Shown: one piece after another, positions 35,009 through 45,023 of the stretch
Position numbering within the stretch: the stretch's first letter is position 1
How the letters are laid out: each line of letters opens with the position of its first letter
NCBI RefSeq assembly: GCF_013388355.1
Contig: NZ_CP058246.1
Span: 930,001-994,000 of the forward strand
Source: Flavobacterium sp. LPB0248
GTDB lineage: Bacteria > Bacteroidota > Bacteroidia > Flavobacteriales > Flavobacteriaceae
DNA: 64,000 nt
Direction: 5' to 3'
Notes under the pieces: generated by a model
Told to the model about the DNA's origin: nothing
The model's database searches: none
Seen by the model: the letters and a program-made list of their open reading frames with translations, nothing else
Position numbers and translations under genes: made by a program

Positions 35009-38000
35009 ATGAAACTAAACCTAAACAACACAACGCTTTTAAGCAGAATATTGATAATGTGTTTTATCACGATCAGTATTCCTCTAACTGCACAAATTAA
35101 ATATTCAGACGGAAATGACAGCTGGAATCCAAACAAACTAGGGAATCACCGTGCTGTAGTTGCTTTTTCTGGTTCAGGAAATGTTGCTAAAACAACCATC
35201 GAATGGCGAAGAAGAGACACGAATCCAGAACTTAAAAAAATTATCGTTCAGGATGCGTCTGGAAAAGAAATTCAGAACATAAAAACCGAAAACATCAATC
35301 GAGAAAACGGTACTATTTACTTCGAACCCATTTCTGGAAAAGGAATATATTACGTATATTATATGCCTTATGTAGACGAAGGAACTGCAAACTACCCAAA
35401 GGGAATTTATCAGAAACCTGAAGACAAAGCCGATGCGAAATGGCTTTCTAATGTAAAAGCAAACTTAAAAGACAATGCGGCTGTAACAGAAATTCAGAGC
35501 GTGAATGCTTTCAATAGTTTTTACCCAATGGAAGTAATTGCTACAGCTGCCGAAACTTCGGCTCTTGTGGCAAAGAACAGCGGAAATTCTTTCTTAGTTT
35601 TCCCAGAAGACAGAGAACATTCTATCAAATTAAAATCAGATTTGCCACAAAGATGGATTCAGAAAGGCGTTCAAAACAACTTTTCTGATACGGCAATGAA
35701 AGGTGAATATTTAGCTTTTCAATTGGGAGTTTATGCTCTTGAAGATTTAAAAAACATAAAAGTAACTTTTACCAATTTAGTTAGTACAACTGGCGCAACA
35801 ATCGAAGCGAAAGATATCAGCTGTATCAATACTGATGGAACTCGATATGATGGCACTCCTTTCACCAATACTGTTTCTGTTTCAAAAGGAAAAATTCAGG
35901 CAATGTGGTGCGGTATCGATGTTCCGCAAACTGCTGCTGCTGGAACTTACAACGGAAAAGCAACTGTAATTGCTGATGGAAAATCAAAAGAAATCAATCT
36001 ACAAATTACGGTTTCTAACCAAGTAACGAAAAACGGAGGCATTGACAGTCCAGAAAAAATGACACGTCTAAAATGGTTAAACTCAACTTTAGCGCAAGAA
36101 AATACAGTTATTGCTCCTTATACTCCATTAACAGTAAACAATTCTGAAATTGCTTTATTAGGAAGAAAATTAATTTTAGCTCCAAACGGATTCCCTGCGC
36201 AAATTCAGACTTTCTTTACTCCAGAAATGACTTCTGTAACTACAAAAGCAAATGATGTTTTAAGTTCACCAATCGATTTTCATTTTGTTGATGCATCAGG
36301 AAAAGAAGTGCAATGGAAGAACAACGGTGTAAAATTCACTAAAAAAGAAGCTGGAACAGTTTCTTGGGAAAGCACTTCCACTTCAAAATCAGTTCAAATG
36401 GATGTTAACGCTTCTGTTGAATTTGATGGTTTCGTACATTATATCGTGAAAGTTACAGCTCTTGAAGATGTTTCATTTAATGACATTAATTTCCAAATGC
36501 CAATGCAGCCAACATCTGCAAAATACATGATGGGATTAGGTCAAAAAGGTGGTGATCGTCCTGCAACTTTCGATTGGAAATGGGATGTAGCGCATAAAAA
36601 TCAAGACGGCGCTTGGATTGGTGCTGTAAATTCTGGATTGCAGTTTTCTTTGAGAGACGAAAAATATAGCCGCCCTTTAAATACTAATTTCTATTTACAA
36701 AAACCTTTATTACTGCCTACTTCATGGGGTAACGAAAATAAGGGAGGTATTACAATTGCGCCAAACCAAAAATCAGTTTTAGTAAATGCATATAGCGGTG
36801 CTAGAACAATGAAAAAAGGCGATGTTTTGTATTACAACTTCAACTTATTGATTACGCCTTTCCATACCATAAATACCGATTTTCAATGGGATACAAAGTT
36901 TTATCACAAATACAGCCCGATCGATTCTATTGCTAAAACTGGAGCAACGGTAATTAATATTCACCACGCAAATGCAATCAATCCTTATATCAATTATCCT
37001 TTTATCGAATTCAAAAAGATGAAAACGTATATCGATGAAGCACACGAAAAAGGATTAAAAGTAAAAATCTACAACACGGTTAGAGAGGTTTCTAATAAAG
37101 CTTATGAGACTTTCGCTCTTAGAAGTTTAGGTCACGAAATCTATTCTCCAGGAAAAGGTGGCGGATTCTCTTGGTTGCAAGAACACGTTGGAGACGATTA
37201 TATCGCTGCTTGGTTTGTTCCTGAAATTAAAGATGCTGCGATTGTAAATAGTGGCATGAACCGTTGGCACAATTATTATGTGGAAGGAATGAATTGGCTG
37301 ACTCAAAATGTTGGTATTGACGGAATTTATCTAGATGACGTTGCTTTTGACAGAATCACCATGAAACGTATCAAAAGAGTTTTGACTAAAGACGGACATC
37401 CTGGAATTATCGATTTGCATAGTGCTAATCAATACAACAAAAGTGACGGATTTAATAACAGTGCCAACTTATACATGGAGCACTTCCCGTACATCAATAA
37501 ATTATGGTTTGGAGAATATTTTGATTACGAAAAAAATCAGCCTGACTTTTTCTTAACTGAAGTAAGCGGAATTCCGTTTGGATTAATGGGAGAAATGCTT
37601 CAAGATGGAGGAAATCCGTGGAGAGGAATGGTTTACGGAATGACAAACAGATTGCCTTGGAGCGACGGCGCTGACCCAAGAAACATCTGGAAAGTTTGGG
37701 ATTCTTTCGGAATTAAAGGTTCTGAAATGATCGGATATTGGAGCGAAAACTGTCCTGTAAAAACAAACAACGACAAAGTTCTAGCAACGGTTTATAAAAA
37801 GAATGGAACGGCTTTAATTTCAATCGCAAGTTGGGCAGATGCTGATGTAAATGTGAAACTAAATATTGACTGGAAAAAACTAGGAATCAATCCTGCAAAA
37901 GCAACTATTACTGCTCCAGAAGTCACCAATTTCCAGCCAGCAAAAACGTTCACAGCAAAAGACGAAATAACTGTTCCTAAAGGAAAAGGATGGTTATTGA

Positions 38001-38011
38001 TTGTGAAGTAA
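35009..38011 (+). CDS. Large secreted glycoside-hydrolase-like protein (DUF6067/GH123-N type)
   Basis: 1000 residues with a signal peptide (IMCFITISIPLTAQ). Beta-sandwich domains cover about 20-330, a further beta domain about 340-600, and a TIM-barrel-like region about 630-930 (TVINIHHANAINPYINYPFIE, VKIYNTVREVSNKAYET, NVGIDGIYLDDVAFDR). The Asp pair in GIYLDDVAFDR resembles the end-of-strand nucleophile of retaining glycosidases. A C-terminal beta domain closes the protein. It resembles the DUF6067 proteins that databases call glycoside hydrolase domain proteins; activity of this group is undescribed to my knowledge. It starts 37 bp behind the cytochrome gene. Confidence 0.7.
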   Translation: MKLNLNNTTLLSRILIMCFITISIPLTAQIKYSDGNDSWNPNKLGNHRAVVAFSGSGNVAKTTIEWRRRDTNPELKKIIVQDASGKEIQNIKTENINRENGTIYFEPISGKGIYYVYYMPYVDEGTANYPKGIYQKPEDKADAKWLSNVKANLKDNAAVTEIQSVNAFNSFYPMEVIATAAETSALVAKNSGNSFLVFPEDREHSIKLKSDLPQRWIQKGVQNNFSDTAMKGEYLAFQLGVYALEDLKNIKVTFTNLVSTTGATIEAKDISCINTDGTRYDGTPFTNTVSVSKGKIQAMWCGIDVPQTAAAGTYNGKATVIADGKSKEINLQITVSNQVTKNGGIDSPEKMTRLKWLNSTLAQENTVIAPYTPLTVNNSEIALLGRKLILAPNGFPAQIQTFFTPEMTSVTTKANDVLSSPIDFHFVDASGKEVQWKNNGVKFTKKEAGTVSWESTSTSKSVQMDVNASVEFDGFVHYIVKVTALEDVSFNDINFQMPMQPTSAKYMMGLGQKGGDRPATFDWKWDVAHKNQDGAWIGAVNSGLQFSLRDEKYSRPLNTNFYLQKPLLLPTSWGNENKGGITIAPNQKSVLVNAYSGARTMKKGDVLYYNFNLLITPFHTINTDFQWDTKFYHKYSPIDSIAKTGATVINIHHANAINPYINYPFIEFKKMKTYIDEAHEKGLKVKIYNTVREVSNKAYETFALRSLGHEIYSPGKGGGFSWLQEHVGDDYIAAWFVPEIKDAAIVNSGMNRWHNYYVEGMNWLTQNVGIDGIYLDDVAFDRITMKRIKRVLTKDGHPGIIDLHSANQYNKSDGFNNSANLYMEHFPYINKLWFGEYFDYEKNQPDFFLTEVSGIPFGLMGEMLQDGGNPWRGMVYGMTNRLPWSDGADPRNIWKVWDSFGIKGSEMIGYWSENCPVKTNNDKVLATVYKKNGTALISIASWADADVNVKLNIDWKKLGINPAKATITAPEVTNFQPAKTFTAKDEITVPKGKGWLLIVK

Positions 38012-38028
38012 ATTAATAGACCCGATTA

Positions 38029-38173
38029 GTCTAAGCTCCAGAGGAGCGTAATATTTATAGATAATTCATTACGATTTTATGAACCTCCAGCGGAGCGACA
38101 TATTTCGCTCCGCTGGAGCTTCTATTGACATAAAATTGTATTCCTATAAATATTACGTCCCGCTGGGACTTTC
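38029..38173. repeat. GCTCC...GGAGCG / ATATTTATAG palindromic element
   Basis: Outer inverted arms contain GGAGCGTAATATTTATAG and CTATAAATATTACGTCCCG. The centre is a perfect 13-bp stem CTCCAGCGGAGCG / CGCTCCGCTGGAG (38085-38097 and 38106-38118). It occupies most of the 209-bp gap between the DUF6067 and DUF5107 genes. Related copies are at 45088-45345. Confidence 0.75.
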
Positions 38174-38220
38174 AGACAATAACTATTATGAAATAACCAA
38201 AAGTAACCAAGCTCTCCATC

Positions 38221-41200
38221 ATGAAATTTAGACCATTACTATCCTTTTTACTCCTTGGAAGCCTTTTTGTCTCAGCACAAAACAAACCCACTATAAAAGA
38301 ATACAAAAAAGTATTTACGACATATCCATTCTCAGATCCTGATCCGATTCCGAAACCTGATACTAAGTTTTATCCGTATTTCCGTTTTGACGGTTTTACT
38401 GATAAACCCGTTCAGAAAGAATGGAAAGTAATCGAAATTGAAAACGATTATATCAAACTGATGATTTTGCCAGAAATTGGTGGAAAAGTTTGGTCTGCTA
38501 TAGAAAAATCTACAGGAAAAGATATTGTTTACAATAATCATGTTGTAAAATTTAGAGACATTGCCATGCGCGGACCTTGGACAAGCGGTGGTGTTGAAGG
38601 CAATTACGGAATTATCGGACACACGCCAAACTGCGCTACTCCTGTCGATTATAAAATCATAAACCGAGAAGACGGAAGCATCAGCTGCGTTATTGGGGTT
38701 TTAGATTTATTGACCAGAACTTCTTGGAAATTAGACATCAATCTGCCAAAAGATAAAGCGTATTTTACCACAAATTCGTTTTGGTCTAACACAACCGAAT
38801 TCGAACAGCCTTACTATACTTGGATGAATACGGGAATTAAAGCGGCCGAAAATCTACAGTTTATTTATCCAGGACAAACTTATATTGGTCATAACGGAGA
38901 TTACCATCCATGGCCAATTGACAAAGAAAACGGCAAAGATTTATCGTTCTACAAAAACAACAATTTTGGTGGTTACAAATCGTACCATGTATTCGGAAAA
39001 TATGATGATTTCTTTGGTGGATATTACCATGACGAAGATTTCGGAATGGGAAGATATGGCAATCACGATGATAAACCGGGCAAAAAAATCTGGATTTGGG
39101 GATTGTCTCAACAAGGAATGATTTGGGAAAAATTATTAACTGATACTGACGGACAATATGTAGAAGTGCAAAGCGGAAGATTATTTAATCAAGCGAGCGA
39201 AGGCAGTAATCTTACGCCTTTCAAACAGCGCTCATTTGCACCATATCAAACAGATACTTGGACCGAATATTGGTTTCCTGTAAAACAGACCAAAGGTTTT
39301 GTAAAAGCCAATAATTATGGTTCAGTCAACATTAAAAACGAAAACGGCTGGCTGAAAATCTATTTTTCTCCGCTTCAAAAACTAAATGAAAAAATTGAAG
39401 TTTTTGAAAATGACAAAAAAGTATATTCTAAAGATATTGCTTTAAATACATTGCAAACTTTCAAAGATTCAATTCAGGTAAAAGTTGATTCTAATAAATT
39501 GAAATTTGTTTTGGGTGGCAATAAATTGGTTTGGAATTCCGCTCCAGAAGATGGAAACATCAATCGTCCTGTAGAGATACCAAAAGATTTTGATCATAAT
39601 TCGGTTTACGGATTGTATCAGCAAGGAAAAAATTATATCAGTTTTAAAGATTATGTTCTGGCTGAAGATAAATTGAATGCTTGTTTGAAACTAGATCCGA
39701 ACTACGCTCCTGCCCTTTCTGCATTGGCTTCTTTACAAATCAGAAAATTAGATTACAAAGCTGCTGTAAATTCGGCAAGCAAAGCTTTATCGATAGACAC
39801 TTATGACCCTGCGGGTAATTATTTTTATGCTTTGGCTAATTTCCATTTAGGAAATAATACCGATGCAAAAGATGGTTTTGATATTGCTGCTGCAAGTGTC
39901 GAATTCCGCAGTCCAGCTTATACCGCTTTAAGCAAAATTTATTTGGCCGAAAACGATCTTTCAAAAGCGATTGAATATGCTGAAAAAAGCTTGATATTCA
40001 ACCAATACAATATAGAAGGTTTACAGGTTTTAGCAGTTTTATATCGTTTACAGAATAATACAGATAAAGTAAATTCAGTTTTAAAAACTATTACAAAATT
40101 GGATCCGTTGAATCATTTTGCTGATTTTGAAAAATACCTTTTGAACAATTCAAACGATTCAAAAAATACATTTGTTGCTGCCATTCAAAATGAAATGCCA
40201 GAACAAACTTTCCTTGAATTAGGAATCTGGTATAATAATATCAGTCGAAAAGAAGAAGCCTTAAAAGTGTTTTCTATTGCAGAACCAAGTGCAGAAATTA
40301 TCTATTGGAAAGCCTTTTTAGAAAATAAACCTGTTGATATAAGCAAAATCAAACCTGGAACTAGTTTCCCTTTTAGAAATGAAACTGCTGAAATTCTGAA
40401 ATCATTAATTAAAACGAATGATCAATACCAATTAAAATATCATTTAGGTTTAATTGAATGGAATCGTAACAGCATTTCAGAAGCTAAAAGATTGTTTTCA
40501 GAAGGCGGTGCAAAACCAAATGATCCTGCTTTTTATGGCGCAAAAGCTTCTTTATTCAAAGACGATCCTTCAATCGTATTGGCAAGTCTTCAGCAGGCAA
40601 TAAAATTGGATCCACAAGGCTGGAGATACCATAAAATGCTGGCAGAACATTATATCGCTCAAAAACAATTTGATAAAGCGCTTACAACGGCTGAATCTTT
40701 CTATAAAAAACATCAAGATAATTATTTGATTGGAATGCTTTACGCTAAAACTTTATTGCTAAATAAAAAATACCATGAAGCCGATTCGTTCTTAACCAAA
40801 TTGCAAATTCTTCCGTTTGAAGGCGCAACAGCAGGAAGACAATTGTATCATGAAGCTAAATTGATGCAGGCTTTAGCAGAAATCAAAAACAAGCAGTACA
40901 AAAAAGCATTACAATTTATTGCTGATGCCAAACTGTTTCCAGAGAATTTAGGCGTTGGGAAACCGTATGACGAAAACATAGATGAAAGACTAGAAAACTG
41001 GCTAGATTATCAATGTTATAACAGTCTTGGAAATAAAGAAATGGCCTCTAAATCTTTAGATAAAATCGTCGCTTTCCGTCCTGTAGTGGATAATACAGTT
41101 ATGAACTTCCTTCCGGCAAACAATCTTGTTTCGGCTTGGGCAATAGAAAAGACGTCTTCTTCACAAGAGGCTGAAAAATGGATTAAAACTCAGGCAGATT

Positions 41201-41316
41201 TATATCCGACAAATAAAATAGTGCAATGGACTTTATTGTCTTACACCAAAAAACCATCGAATATTTTGAGTGAAGATGAAAAAGACGGTGAAGTCAGAAT
41301 TATCGAAAAATTGTAA
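38221..41316 (+). CDS. Secreted DUF5107 protein with C-terminal TPR repeats
   Basis: 1031 residues with a signal peptide (LLSFLLLGSLFVSAQ). Residues ~30-330 are the DUF5107 domain, which resembles the galactose-mutarotase-like beta-sandwich (LMILPEIGGKVWSAIEKSTG, GHTPNCATPVD, TWMNTGIKA). From about 460 there is a long TPR array (YVLAEDKLNACLKLDPNYAPAL and NDLSKAIEYAEKSLIFNQYN repeats). The family has no firmly assigned activity that I can cite; its presence in sugar-utilisation loci suggests a glycan-binding or glycan-acting enzyme. The M1 peptidase gene starts 22 bp after its stop. Confidence 0.78.
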   Translation: MKFRPLLSFLLLGSLFVSAQNKPTIKEYKKVFTTYPFSDPDPIPKPDTKFYPYFRFDGFTDKPVQKEWKVIEIENDYIKLMILPEIGGKVWSAIEKSTGKDIVYNNHVVKFRDIAMRGPWTSGGVEGNYGIIGHTPNCATPVDYKIINREDGSISCVIGVLDLLTRTSWKLDINLPKDKAYFTTNSFWSNTTEFEQPYYTWMNTGIKAAENLQFIYPGQTYIGHNGDYHPWPIDKENGKDLSFYKNNNFGGYKSYHVFGKYDDFFGGYYHDEDFGMGRYGNHDDKPGKKIWIWGLSQQGMIWEKLLTDTDGQYVEVQSGRLFNQASEGSNLTPFKQRSFAPYQTDTWTEYWFPVKQTKGFVKANNYGSVNIKNENGWLKIYFSPLQKLNEKIEVFENDKKVYSKDIALNTLQTFKDSIQVKVDSNKLKFVLGGNKLVWNSAPEDGNINRPVEIPKDFDHNSVYGLYQQGKNYISFKDYVLAEDKLNACLKLDPNYAPALSALASLQIRKLDYKAAVNSASKALSIDTYDPAGNYFYALANFHLGNNTDAKDGFDIAAASVEFRSPAYTALSKIYLAENDLSKAIEYAEKSLIFNQYNIEGLQVLAVLYRLQNNTDKVNSVLKTITKLDPLNHFADFEKYLLNNSNDSKNTFVAAIQNEMPEQTFLELGIWYNNISRKEEALKVFSIAEPSAEIIYWKAFLENKPVDISKIKPGTSFPFRNETAEILKSLIKTNDQYQLKYHLGLIEWNRNSISEAKRLFSEGGAKPNDPAFYGAKASLFKDDPSIVLASLQQAIKLDPQGWRYHKMLAEHYIAQKQFDKALTTAESFYKKHQDNYLIGMLYAKTLLLNKKYHEADSFLTKLQILPFEGATAGRQLYHEAKLMQALAEIKNKQYKKALQFIADAKLFPENLGVGKPYDENIDERLENWLDYQCYNSLGNKEMASKSLDKIVAFRPVVDNTVMNFLPANNLVSAWAIEKTSSSQEAEKWIKTQADLYPTNKIVQWTLLSYTKKPSNILSEDEKDGEVRIIEKL

Positions 41317-41338
41317 AGAACTTTCAAAAACAATAAAA

Positions 41339-43522
41339 ATGAAAAACCATTTTTTAAAATATACTTTTTTGGGTCTTGTCGTTTTGATGAGTCCAAAAAT
41401 AGAGGCACAAAACAAAGCAGAAAAGGTTGATGAATTATCCATTTACCGTGCTACTCCATTAAAAACACACGATTTAATTCATACCAAATTGGAAGTTTCA
41501 TTCGATTATGGAAAACGTTATTTGTATGGAAAGGAATGGATTACATTAAAACCTCATTTCTACGAAACTGATTCGCTTAAGTTGGATGCAAAAGGAATGG
41601 ATTTTAAAGAAATCGCCATTATTGACGGTAAAAAAAATATTCCATTGCAATATAAATATGATAACGAAGAACTTTCAATCGCTTTAAACAGAAAATATAA
41701 AAGCACAGAAAAGTACACGATTTTCATCAATTACACCGCAAAACCAGCAGAATTGAAAAGCAAAGCGGGCGAATCGATTACCAACTCAAACGGATTGTAT
41801 TTTATTAATCCTGACGGAAAAAGTGACAAACCAACACAAATATGGACGCAAGGCGAAACAGAAGCTTCTTCTTGCTGGTTCCCGACAATCGATAAACCAA
41901 ATCAGAAAACAACTTCTGAAATTGCGATGACTGTTGAGGCAAAATATACGACTCTTTCAAACGGTAAATTAACCTCGCAAAAAGTAAATAAAGACGGGAC
42001 AAGAACGGATATCTGGAAAATGGAACAGCCAAATGCACCTTATTTGTTTATGATGGCCGTTGGTGATTTTAAAATCTATAAAGATTCATATAACGGTAAA
42101 GAAGTCAGCTATTATTTAGAGCCGAAATATGCGCCATATGCCAAACAGATTTTTTATAAAACGCCAGATATGATGAATTTTTACAGCAAAATGCTTGGCG
42201 TAGAATATCCTTGGGCAAAATATTCGCAAATTGTGGTGAAAGACTATTTTGGAGGTGCGATGGAAAATACGTCAGCAACCGTTCATGGTGAATATGTACA
42301 AAAAACAGAACGAGAATTATTAGATGATAATCAAGAAAGCACCATTGCCCACGAGCTTTTTCACCAATGGTTTGGAGATTATGTAACGGCTGAGTCGTGG
42401 TCAAACTTAACCATGAATGAATCGTTTGCTACTTTTGGAGAAGTGCTTTGGCACGGGCACGATGCCGGACAAGATGGTGAAGACAGATCTCGTTATGAAA
42501 AATTACAGAATTATTTACGTTCTCAAAAAAATGGTGACAGTCCTATTTTAGCACGTTTTCATTACAGAAACGCAGACGATATGTTTGATAATATCAGCTA
42601 CTCTAAAGGTTCGATTATTTTATATGCCATGAAAAATCAAATGGGTGATGAAGCCTTTTTTAAAGGACTAAATCATTATTTGACCACAAATGCTTATAAA
42701 TCTGGTGAGCCACATCAGTTGCGTTTATCGATGGAAGAAGTAACTGGAAAAGACTGGCTACCTTATTTTGATCAGTGGTATTATAATGCTGGAAGTCCGA
42801 TTCTGGATGTGACTTATAAATACGCTAATGGAAAAGTTACCATTACAGTAAGTCAATCTCAAGATAGTTCGGTGCAAACCTTTACACTGCCTTTAAAAGT
42901 TGATTTTTACGTAAACGGAACTAAAATAAGAAAGGATATTTTAATTGATAAAAGACAACAAAGTTTCAGTTTTGATCTTCCTTCAAAACCTGAATTTATT
43001 GATTTAGATCCAGATAAAATCTTAGTTGGAGAAGTGAATGTCGATAAAAAAACGGCTGCTGATTATCTTTTTCAGTATAAAAATGCGCCATCGTATTATA
43101 ACCGAATTGAAGCTATAAAATTTGCTTCAAAAGACAGAAGTCAGGAATCCCAGCTTATTTTACTAGATGGCTTAAAAGATCCTCAAGAAGATTTAAGAGT
43201 ATTGAGTATCAAAGCAATTGATTTAAATGAGAAACAAAACAAAGATCAAGTTTTAAAAACACTTCTTGATATTGCTAAAAACGACAAAAAAACAATCGCA
43301 AGAGCAAATGCTATTGTAAAATTAGCTTCTACAGGCGATGCTTCTTATAAAGTATTGATGGACGAAAGCCTTAAAGAACAATCATACAACGTAATTGCTG
43401 CGGGATTAACAGGATTAACAAAATACGCACCAGCCGAAGCAGATAAAGCATTGGCTTCATTAGATGACGATACCAAAAAACATGTAACGCCATTAATGAA
43501 AAGATTTAGTAGTCAAAAATAA
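41339..43522 (+). CDS. M1-family (gluzincin) aminopeptidase, secreted
   Basis: 727 residues from the ATG at 41339. The chosen start gives a signal peptide (YTFLGLVVLMSPKIEAQ) and avoids the overlap with the upstream gene that an earlier in-frame ATG (41270) would cause. GAMEN exopeptidase motif at about 306-310, zinc site HELFH at 338-342 with Glu361 in MNESFATFGE. A beta domain and HEAT-like helical C-terminus follow. It removes N-terminal residues from peptides in the periplasm or outside. In this locus it could trim the peptide part of glycopeptides. Confidence 0.93.
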   Translation: MKNHFLKYTFLGLVVLMSPKIEAQNKAEKVDELSIYRATPLKTHDLIHTKLEVSFDYGKRYLYGKEWITLKPHFYETDSLKLDAKGMDFKEIAIIDGKKNIPLQYKYDNEELSIALNRKYKSTEKYTIFINYTAKPAELKSKAGESITNSNGLYFINPDGKSDKPTQIWTQGETEASSCWFPTIDKPNQKTTSEIAMTVEAKYTTLSNGKLTSQKVNKDGTRTDIWKMEQPNAPYLFMMAVGDFKIYKDSYNGKEVSYYLEPKYAPYAKQIFYKTPDMMNFYSKMLGVEYPWAKYSQIVVKDYFGGAMENTSATVHGEYVQKTERELLDDNQESTIAHELFHQWFGDYVTAESWSNLTMNESFATFGEVLWHGHDAGQDGEDRSRYEKLQNYLRSQKNGDSPILARFHYRNADDMFDNISYSKGSIILYAMKNQMGDEAFFKGLNHYLTTNAYKSGEPHQLRLSMEEVTGKDWLPYFDQWYYNAGSPILDVTYKYANGKVTITVSQSQDSSVQTFTLPLKVDFYVNGTKIRKDILIDKRQQSFSFDLPSKPEFIDLDPDKILVGEVNVDKKTAADYLFQYKNAPSYYNRIEAIKFASKDRSQESQLILLDGLKDPQEDLRVLSIKAIDLNEKQNKDQVLKTLLDIAKNDKKTIARANAIVKLASTGDASYKVLMDESLKEQSYNVIAAGLTGLTKYAPAEADKALASLDDDTKKHVTPLMKRFSSQK

Positions 43523-43557
43523 TTATAGGAATTCTTAGAATCTGTTTTGTTTTTGAA

Positions 43558-43593
43558 AACCTCTCTAATTTGGTTCATTAGAGAGGTTGTTTT
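43558..43593 (+). terminator. Terminator after the M1 aminopeptidase gene
   Basis: Perfect 12-bp stem AACCTCTCTAAT / ATTAGAGAGGTT with a 7-nt loop followed by GTTTT. It lies between the peptidase gene and the GH109 gene. Confidence 0.8.
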
Positions 43594-43619
43594 AAAAAAT
43601 TATCTAACAATAATCACTC

Positions 43620-44999
43620 ATGAAAATCACTTTCTTAAAACCTATAACGATCCTTTTTCTTTTGTTCGGATGGACAATTGCATCCGCACAAATGATTAAG
43701 ACTAAAACTCCTGCACGTGCCAAAGGACAGCAAGATGTATTGAGAATGGCCGCAGATCCAATTCCAACCGTTCGCGTCGCTTTTATCGGACTTGGAATGC
43801 GTGGGCCTGGTGCGGTAGAACGTATGACACATATTCCGGGTGTAGAAATTGTAGCGTTGTGCGACATGACTCAAGAAAATACTGCAAAATCAAATGAGAT
43901 TTTAACCAAAGCAGGTTTTCCAAAAGCACAAGAATTCTACGGTGACGAAAATGCTTGGAGAAAAGTAACGGCCTTGCCAAACGTAGATTTAGTATATGTT
44001 GCCACAGATTGGAAACATCATGCCGTAATTGGAGTTCAGGCTATGAAAGATGGAAAACATGTTGCAATAGAAGTTCCTGGCGCTTTAACTATGAAAGAAA
44101 TCTGGGAGCTGATCGACACTTCTGAAAAAACGAGAAAACACTGTATGCAATTGGAAAATTGTGTTTACGATTTCTTTGAATTAACAACATTAAACATGGC
44201 ACAACAAGGTGTTTTTGGAGAAATTCTTCATGCTGAAGGTTCTTACATTCATGGTTTACAGCCTTTCTGGGGAGAATACTGGAACAACTGGAGAATGGAC
44301 TACAATATCAAACACCGCGGTGATGTTTATGCGACACACGGTATGGGGCCTGCGTGTCAGGCACTAAATATTCACCGTGGTGACAAAATGAATTTCCTAG
44401 TTTCTATGGATACAAAAGCCGTGGGAAATCCTGCTTACATTAAAGAAAAATCAGGACAAGAAATTAAAGATTTTAGAAATGGAGATCACACGATGACAAT
44501 GATTCGTACTGAAAACGGAAAAACAATCCAAATTCAGCACGATGTGACTTCTCCTCGTCCCTACAGCAGAATGTATCAATTAAGTGGTACAAAAGGTTTT
44601 GCCAACAAATATCCATTAGAAGGTTATGCTTTGGATGGAAAAGAATTAGGTGATGATGTAAAACCAAATCACGAAAAATTGAGCGCACATTCTTTTGTTC
44701 CTGAAGAAGTGAAAAAAGCATTAATGGAAAAATACAAACACCCAATTGCCAAAGGAATTGAAGAACAAGCCAAAAAAGTAGGCGGTCACGGCGGAATGGA
44801 TTTTATTATGGATTATCGTTTAATTCACTGTCTCCAAAAAGGACTTCCACTTGACATGGACGTTTACGATTTAGCAGAATGGTCTTGCCTTGGCCCATTA
44901 ACAGAAATTTCATTAGACCATAATTCAGCACCCGTTGAAATTCCAGATTTTACGCGTGGAGGCTGGAATAAACTTAAAAAATTAGAGTTTTCAGAATAA
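43620..44999 (+). CDS. GH109 family alpha-N-acetylgalactosaminidase (Gfo/Idh/MocA fold), secreted
   Basis: 459 residues with a signal peptide (ITILFLLFGWTIASAQ). NAD-binding Rossmann motif VAFIGLGMRGPGAVERM. GH109-type signatures follow: CMQLENCVYDFFELTTLNMA then QQGVFGEILHAEGSYIHGL, and ATHGMGPACQALNIHRGDKM. Family members release terminal alpha-GalNAc by a redox mechanism with bound NAD, first shown for blood-group A cleavage. Other MocA-type oxidoreductases are excluded by these signatures and the signal peptide. It has its own terminator; the preceding terminator suggests partly separate expression. Its presence points to alpha-linked GalNAc in the substrate. Confidence 0.88.
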   Translation: MKITFLKPITILFLLFGWTIASAQMIKTKTPARAKGQQDVLRMAADPIPTVRVAFIGLGMRGPGAVERMTHIPGVEIVALCDMTQENTAKSNEILTKAGFPKAQEFYGDENAWRKVTALPNVDLVYVATDWKHHAVIGVQAMKDGKHVAIEVPGALTMKEIWELIDTSEKTRKHCMQLENCVYDFFELTTLNMAQQGVFGEILHAEGSYIHGLQPFWGEYWNNWRMDYNIKHRGDVYATHGMGPACQALNIHRGDKMNFLVSMDTKAVGNPAYIKEKSGQEIKDFRNGDHTMTMIRTENGKTIQIQHDVTSPRPYSRMYQLSGTKGFANKYPLEGYALDGKELGDDVKPNHEKLSAHSFVPEEVKKALMEKYKHPIAKGIEEQAKKVGGHGGMDFIMDYRLIHCLQKGLPLDMDVYDLAEWSCLGPLTEISLDHNSAPVEIPDFTRGGWNKLKKLEFSE

Positions 45000-45023
45000 A
45001 TATTATTGGTTAGTTAAAGTGGG

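Noticed and set aside
41270..41339. Earlier start for the M1 aminopeptidase overlapping the DUF5107 gene
   Set aside because: It would put about 23 charged residues before the signal peptide; the ATG at 41339 gives a normal secretion signal.
43604..43874. Two frames antisense to the GH109 gene
   Set aside because: They mirror the coding strand of a well-supported gene; composition explains them.
43620..44999. Ordinary Gfo/Idh/MocA sugar dehydrogenase
   Set aside because: The secretion signal and the LENC...VFGEILHAEG and HGMGP...NIHRGD blocks favour GH109.
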